NCBI RefSeq assembly: GCF_029867415.1 | Contig: NC_081185.1 | Span: 37,208,766 to 37,272,765, forward strand | Source: Vicia villosa | Taxonomy: Eukaryota > Streptophyta > Magnoliopsida > Fabales > Fabaceae | DNA length: 64,000 nt | Direction of reading: 5' to 3' | In this document: positions 58,832 through 64,000 of the stretch, in pieces | How the letters are laid out: each line of letters opens with the position of its first letter | How positions within the stretch are numbered: the first letter of the stretch is position 1 | Program-made: the position numbers and the translations under genes | The notes under the pieces: model-generated | Seen by the model: only the letters and a program-made list of their open reading frames with translations | Database searches by the model: none | Told to the model about the DNA's origin: nothing

Positions 58832-60659
58832 TGTAACACCCCAAATTCTACCCGAAAAATATAATAAAATCAGAGTATAAATTTCAAACAAGTCCATTTG
58901 AGGTATCACATATTCGTCATTTCAAAAACAGTTACGGCTTATTTGCCTTCCCTCATAGATACATAGCACAAAAATTTAAAACGATAATCAAATCATTACT
59001 AAAAATCACTTTGGTTAAATTCAATAATTAACTTGCAGCGGAATCAACAAACTTCATAAATATTCAATTCAAGTCGTAGCATCATTGCACGGTAACTTTA
59101 AGTTACAATTTAAACCAAAACCATATAAAAATTCAGCAAAAGAATTAATAAATAAAACAATCGTTTTATCCCCCCGAGTGCTACGTATCAGAGCAAGACA
59201 CCAACTCGACTAACAGCAACTAAAGACTTCATAAAATCACTTCAAACTTCCACAGCTATCTTGAGTACCTGTCAATTTCCCATGGTAGGGAAACATCATT
59301 CAGAAAGGGTGAGATATCTACCAATATAAACAAACGCATGATAAACAATATATTAGAATTTAATCATACGAAATTACCACGTTACAGCTTTCAGACTACA
59401 TTTATAATAACAATTAACCTGAACAGTTATATTAACAAAATTCAATAACAACAACATATTAATAGTTATAAAAACTATTTCTCATCTTCCAGACAATACC
59501 TGTCACAACACGTCATTAGTATAACAATTTATAATTACAACTCCATATTATCACAATTTAACAACAACTCAAGTCACATCACGTCACAATTAAATCACAC
59601 TCATGCCACACACAATGAGACTCTACAACTGCACATGCATGTGGTACCCAGGGCTTCAGCCCCCATCGCCAATTGCCAGTTAAACAGAGGCATCAAGGCA
59701 TAAGCCTTCGTCACTAATTTGCCAATCCAGGCCGTCGCCAAAAATGCATATGAATATGAATGCAACAAACACACACAACAAACAACATCATCGTCACAAG
59801 GCATAAGCCTATATCGTCGCTATACTAATAAATAGAGGTATACATCGTCACTGAAACATTCTTCAACTTCGCATAAAACAACAACAATTATCACCACAAC
59901 AACAACTAATTTCATTGAATCAACACGACAGAATCACAACAAATAATCAGGAATAATTTCCTACAAATTTAACCCCCACATATCATTCATCATGAGTCCG
60001 GTTATAGAGTTAGAACCCCACCCCTTACCTTGTATTCGGAGTCCGTTCTACAATTCTACCGATCGAAGCCATCTAGCCTTAGCTCCCAACCATTGCCTCT
60101 TTTAATCAGAATCAAAAGCTGAAAATTTTCCCAAACATGCAGCTACAGTGCGATGATCATATCTCATAACTCAGACCTTATTTTGAAGATCCCAACGGTC
60201 AAAAGTTAGCTATAGGTGTTTCGAACCTACCCACAAAATTTGGCGACGATCCAACGGTTAACGAATCGGGGATCTTCGATTTAGTGAGACTGCTGCAAGA
60301 AAAACGGGAATGAATTTCTCTCCTATTTTCTCTCTTCTCTACAACTTCCCATGACCAATTCCCCAAGACTTTTTCTCTTCTAATTAGCCTAATCCTTATC
60401 TTAACTTAATTTCATTAAACTTATTGGGCCTAACATTCACACCCCACGTTTTACTACCACCATCACTTAATTAAGTCCATATAGTAAATTTAGTATTTCT
60501 TCAATACTATTTCTACAACTTAATCAATTAATTAATTAATCGACTAATTAATCATAAAACCCATGTCAACAATTCTCAACACTCCACAAATTCAATAATT
60601 AAATTCGAAATAATTTGAAAGTATTTAATTAAATAATTAATTAAATACCGGGTGTTACA
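58832..60659 (-). repeat. 3' LTR (left copy) of the young LTR element
   Basis: 1828 bp, TGTAACACCCCAAATTCTAC ... CCGGGTGTTACA on the + strand. It shares the 'cagaaagggtgag' block with the LTRs at 22790 and 47831. Confidence 0.95.
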
Positions 60660-61567
60660 ACTCTCCCCCACTTAGAATATTTTCGTCCTCGAAAATTTAT
60701 CCGATACAACCATCATCAACTTCACTTCCACGTCCAACCATCCAACATAACAACCAATTAACACATCTCAAATCGATTACACATATGTCGACCATTCCGG
60801 TACTTCTTCAACATAACCGTTACTAACTTGTTAACTATTCCAACTCCATTCGAAAATGCGAACATCGACGCCATGCCGCGACACTCTTTACGGTATCTCC
60901 AAAACTTTTCAAATGGTACACTAATTCTTAAAATTTATCTTCAACAGACCTATTAATTACTCCTTCAATTCACTCAACTCTGACACTAACGTTCAGCGCG
61001 ACACCAACGCACAAGTCTGGTCCCAAGGACAAGCGTAAACGCAAACTTCATCTCTTTCCAACATCATCTTGTTACAAATAATTCTATTAAAGCTGATGGA
61101 ACCATTTTTAAAATAAATTTCATCTCGTTAGCTTTCCAACGCTTCAAACGGGACTCAAATCGGATGTCCAGAACTCAAGTTATGAATTTTTGAAGTTTCA
61201 CAAAACATTCAGCAATTTCCTGCGTTTTGCTTACGGAATTTCCACTCCAAAACCTGTTTTTCTTCAACTTAAACATTCCAAACAACTCTTAACATATCTC
61301 CTCACTCCCAAACTTTTTATAACTCGAGAGACACCTTCTTTCGTCGAAATTCAGTTTTCGAAACACCAAGACAACAATCCTCTTTGCAAACTTACAACTG
61401 AACCACATCCGAGAAGCAAAGCTTATCCCCCACTTCGCTCAAACTAATTACTGCAACAACCAGAAAGCAACAAGTACCGACAGTGTTTCACACACTTGTC
61501 GCGTACAGAGGAATAAATAACATTAGACAAATTGGCCGGACGGACCGACCTGCTCTGATACCACTAA
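60660..61567 (-). other. Internal region of the young LTR element with PPT and PBS
   Basis: The PPT is the complement of 60661-60674 (ctctcccccactta). The PBS is the complement of 61551-61563 (TGGTATCAGAGCA), four bases from the right LTR. There is no functional ORF; the 85-codon frame at 61190-61447 has no recognisable domain. It includes at about 61120-61180 the 'tcgttagctttccaacgcttc' motif that also occurs in other LTRs here. Confidence 0.85.
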
Positions 61568-63395
61568 TGTAACACCCCAAATTCTACCCGAAAAATATAA
61601 TAAAATCAGAGTATAAATTTCAAACAAGTCCATTTGAGGTATCACATATTCGTCATTTCAAAAACAGTTACGGCTTATTTGCCTTCCCTCATAGATACAT
61701 AGCACAAAAATTTAAAACGATAATCAAATCATTACTAAAAATCACTTTGGTTAAATTCAATAATTAACTTGCAGCGGAATCAACAAACTTCATAAATATT
61801 CAATTCAAGTCGTAGCATCATTGCACGGTAACTTTAAGTTACAATTTAAACCAAAACCATATAAAAATTCAGCAAAAGAATTAATAAATAAAACAATCGT
61901 TTTATCCCCCCGAGTGCTACGTATCAGAGCAAGACACCAACTCGACTAACAGCAACTAAAGACTTCATAAAATCACTTCAAACTTCCACAGCTATCTTGA
62001 GTACCTGTCAATTTCCCATGGTAGGGAAACATCATTCAGAAAGGGTGAGATATCTACCAATATAAACAAACGCATGATAAACAATATATTAGAATTTAAT
62101 CATACGAAATTACCACGTTACAGCTTTCAGACTACATTTATAATAACAATTAACCTGAACAGTTATATTAACAAAATTCAATAACAACAACATATTAATA
62201 GTTATAAAAACTATTTCTCATCTTCCAGACAATACCTGTCACAACACGTCATTAGTATAACAATTTATAATTACAACTCCATATTATCACAATTTAACAA
62301 CAACTCAAGTCACATCACGTCACAATTAAATCACACTCATGCCACACACAATGAGACTCTACAACTGCACATGCATGTGGTACCCAGGGCTTCAGCCCCC
62401 ATCGCCAATTGCCAGTTAAACAGAGGCATCAAGGCATAAGCCTTCGTCACTAATTTGCCAATCCAGGCCGTCGCCAAAAATGCATATGAATATGAATGCA
62501 ACAAACACACACAACAAACAACATCATCGTCACAAGGCATAAGCCTATATCGTCGCTATACTAATAAATAGAGGTATACATCGTCACTGAAACATTCTTC
62601 AACTTCGCATAAAACAACAACAATTATCACCACAACAACAACTAATTTCATTGAATCAACACGACAGAATCACAACAAATAATCAGGAATAATTTCCTAC
62701 AAATTTAACCCCCACATATCATTCATCATGAGTCCGGTTATAGAGTTAGAACCCCACCCCTTACCTTGTATTCGGAGTCCGTTCTACAATTCTACCGATC
62801 GAAGCCATCTAGCCTTAGCTCCCAACCATTGCCTCTTTTAATCAGAATCAAAAGCTGAAAATTTTCCCAAACATGCAGCTACAGTGCGATGATCATATCT
62901 CATAACTCAGACCTTATTTTGAAGATCCCAACGGTCAAAAGTTAGCTATAGGTGTTTCGAACCTACCCACAAAATTTGGCGACGATCCAACGGTTAACGA
63001 ATCGGGGATCTTCGATTTAGTGAGACTGCTGCAAGAAAAACGGGAATGAATTTCTCTCCTATTTTCTCTCTTCTCTACAACTTCCCATGACCAATTCCCC
63101 AAGACTTTTTCTCTTCTAATTAGCCTAATCCTTATCTTAACTTAATTTCATTAAACTTATTGGGCCTAACATTCACACCCCACGTTTTACTACCACCATC
63201 ACTTAATTAAGTCCATATAGTAAATTTAGTATTTCTTCAATACTATTTCTACAACTTAATCAATTAATTAATTAATCGACTAATTAATCATAAAACCCAT
63301 GTCAACAATTCTCAACACTCCACAAATTCAATAATTAAATTCGAAATAATTTGAAAGTATTTAATTAAATAATTAATTAAATACCGGGTGTTACA
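61568..63395 (-). repeat. 5' LTR (right copy) of the young LTR element
   Basis: Same sequence as 58832-60659 at a constant offset of 2736 bp. It directly adjoins the TSD AACCC at 63396. Confidence 0.95.
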
Positions 63396-64000
63396 AACCC
63401 TAATTTTGTTTTTCCCCAATTTCTTGATGAAACCATTTACCTAGCAATTCAACTCAATGTTTTGGTGCTACAATTGCAATTCAACTCAACGTTTCGGTGC
63501 TACAATCGCAATTCATCTCAGCATCGCAAATTCAAATCAGCATCGCAACTCAACGTTTCGTATTCTCGTAATCGTTGTCTCTTCTGCTGGATATTCTCTC
63601 TTTAGCTTTTCAAGATTTCTCTTCGGCGACTGTCGATCTATTTTTCGCGTTTTCTACTTCAAAGGTAAACATATAGTATTTTCTGAAAAACCCATGAATG
63701 AGTAGGTACGCAATCAACTATAAAATATTTGATAGTTACTCGTATTTCAACGTTGTTCTTGTGGCTGATTTGCTCAGGTGGAATCAAGGTTTTCGGTTGT
63801 GGCTTCAGGTGTAAATAATCAAGTTTTATCAAGAGAGCTTCAACATACATCATTGGTATGGCTTCTTACTCGATATCATTGGTATTTCCCGTGTTATATG
63901 TTGTGGTCACAACTAAATTGTTTTGTTGTTTTAGATTATATCACTTTATTTGCCTTGTATAGTGTTAGATGATTGTTAATAAGTTGGGTTTAAGAGTTGA
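63396..64000 (+). other. Possible 5' end of a host gene (leader and first intron)
   Basis: Without the LTR element, the site would read as a telo-box-like AACCCTAA followed by a pyrimidine-rich leader. A 63435-63560 stretch has two to three short repeats with 'caattcaactcaacgtttcg'. A plausible intron runs from a GT at 63665 (after ttcaaag) to an AG at about 63777 (tgctcag|gtgg), giving an exon continuing to the right. No protein is recognised, and the ORFs are short. This is a weak call. Confidence 0.3.

Larger units (their letters stand above)
58832..63395 (-). mobile_element. Young non-autonomous chromovirus-derived LTR element, TSD AACCC
   Basis: Two 1828-bp LTRs (58832-60659 and 61568-63395) appear identical throughout by eye, with a 908-bp internal region between them. 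AACCC flanks both sides (58827-58831 and 63396-63400). The complement orientation is set by an iMet PBS next to the right LTR and a PPT next to the left LTR. The internal region keeps only a pol-end-like 'cgaggacgaaaatattc' stretch and no coding gag or pol, so it must have been moved by an autonomous relative. Identical LTRs indicate very recent insertion. Confidence 0.93.

Noticed and set aside
59601..62540. Two identical 67-codon frames (59601-59804 and 62337-62540, minus) as a duplicated gene
   Set aside because: They are the same place in the two LTRs of the young element; no domain or codon signal.

Overview
This window looks like repeat-rich nuclear DNA of a papilionoid legume, probably Fabeae (Pisum/Vicia/Lathyrus/Lens type). 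The evidence is dense nested LTR retrotransposons of SIRE/Maximus-like copia, Tekay-like chromovirus and Tat/Ogre-like gypsy types, long AT-rich stretches, and no prokaryotic gene organisation. The species assignment is inference. I see no intact conventional protein-coding host gene. The host-like items are a box C/D snoRNA cluster (U24 plus one or two others) behind a plant-type promoter, one unrecognised short ORF, and a possible gene 5' end at the right edge.

Left nest (1-25078). A minus-strand chromovirus (gag-pol remnants 17475-19265 and 22524-22659, 5' LTR 22790-25078) was invaded by a plus-strand chromovirus (pol 12169-14062, 3' LTR 14096-17474). That element was split by an Ogre-like element (3' tandem-repeat region 7529-9213, 3' LTR 9214-12168), which was in turn invaded by SIRE/Maximus-like copia element 1 (1-7528, 5' end outside the window). 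A solo Ogre-like LTR (19271-22518, TSD ATTGC) sits in the minus chromovirus gag.

Middle (25079-26637). This holds an unrecognised ORF of about 123 aa, a set of GGCGCC hairpins and a MITE-like inverted repeat.

Right nest (26638-47830). A minus-strand copia with a very short LTR carries a solo Ogre-like LTR (29874-33028, TSD CATCA in + orientation) and a complete but decayed SIRE/Maximus-like copia element 2 (33472-46972, TSD TTCTT, two 1078-bp LTRs). The extra downstream ORF of element 2 is split by a solo chromovirus LTR (40420-43117, TSD CTACA).

Right part (47831-64000). A truncated chromovirus LTR contains a hAT-type MITE. Next come the snoRNA cluster (51870-52535), a non-autonomous Helitron (52627-56015) with an internal palindromic MITE between (TA)n tracts, a decayed LINE, a hAT-like end, and a very young 4.56-kb chromovirus-derived non-autonomous LTR element (58832-63395, TSD AACCC, LTRs identical by eye). 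The last 600 bp resemble the start of a plant gene.

The two copia elements share an uncommon architecture: gag, then pol in a +1 overlapping frame, then a long extra ORF after pol, then repeated purine tracts. In both copies the extra ORF is better preserved than pol.
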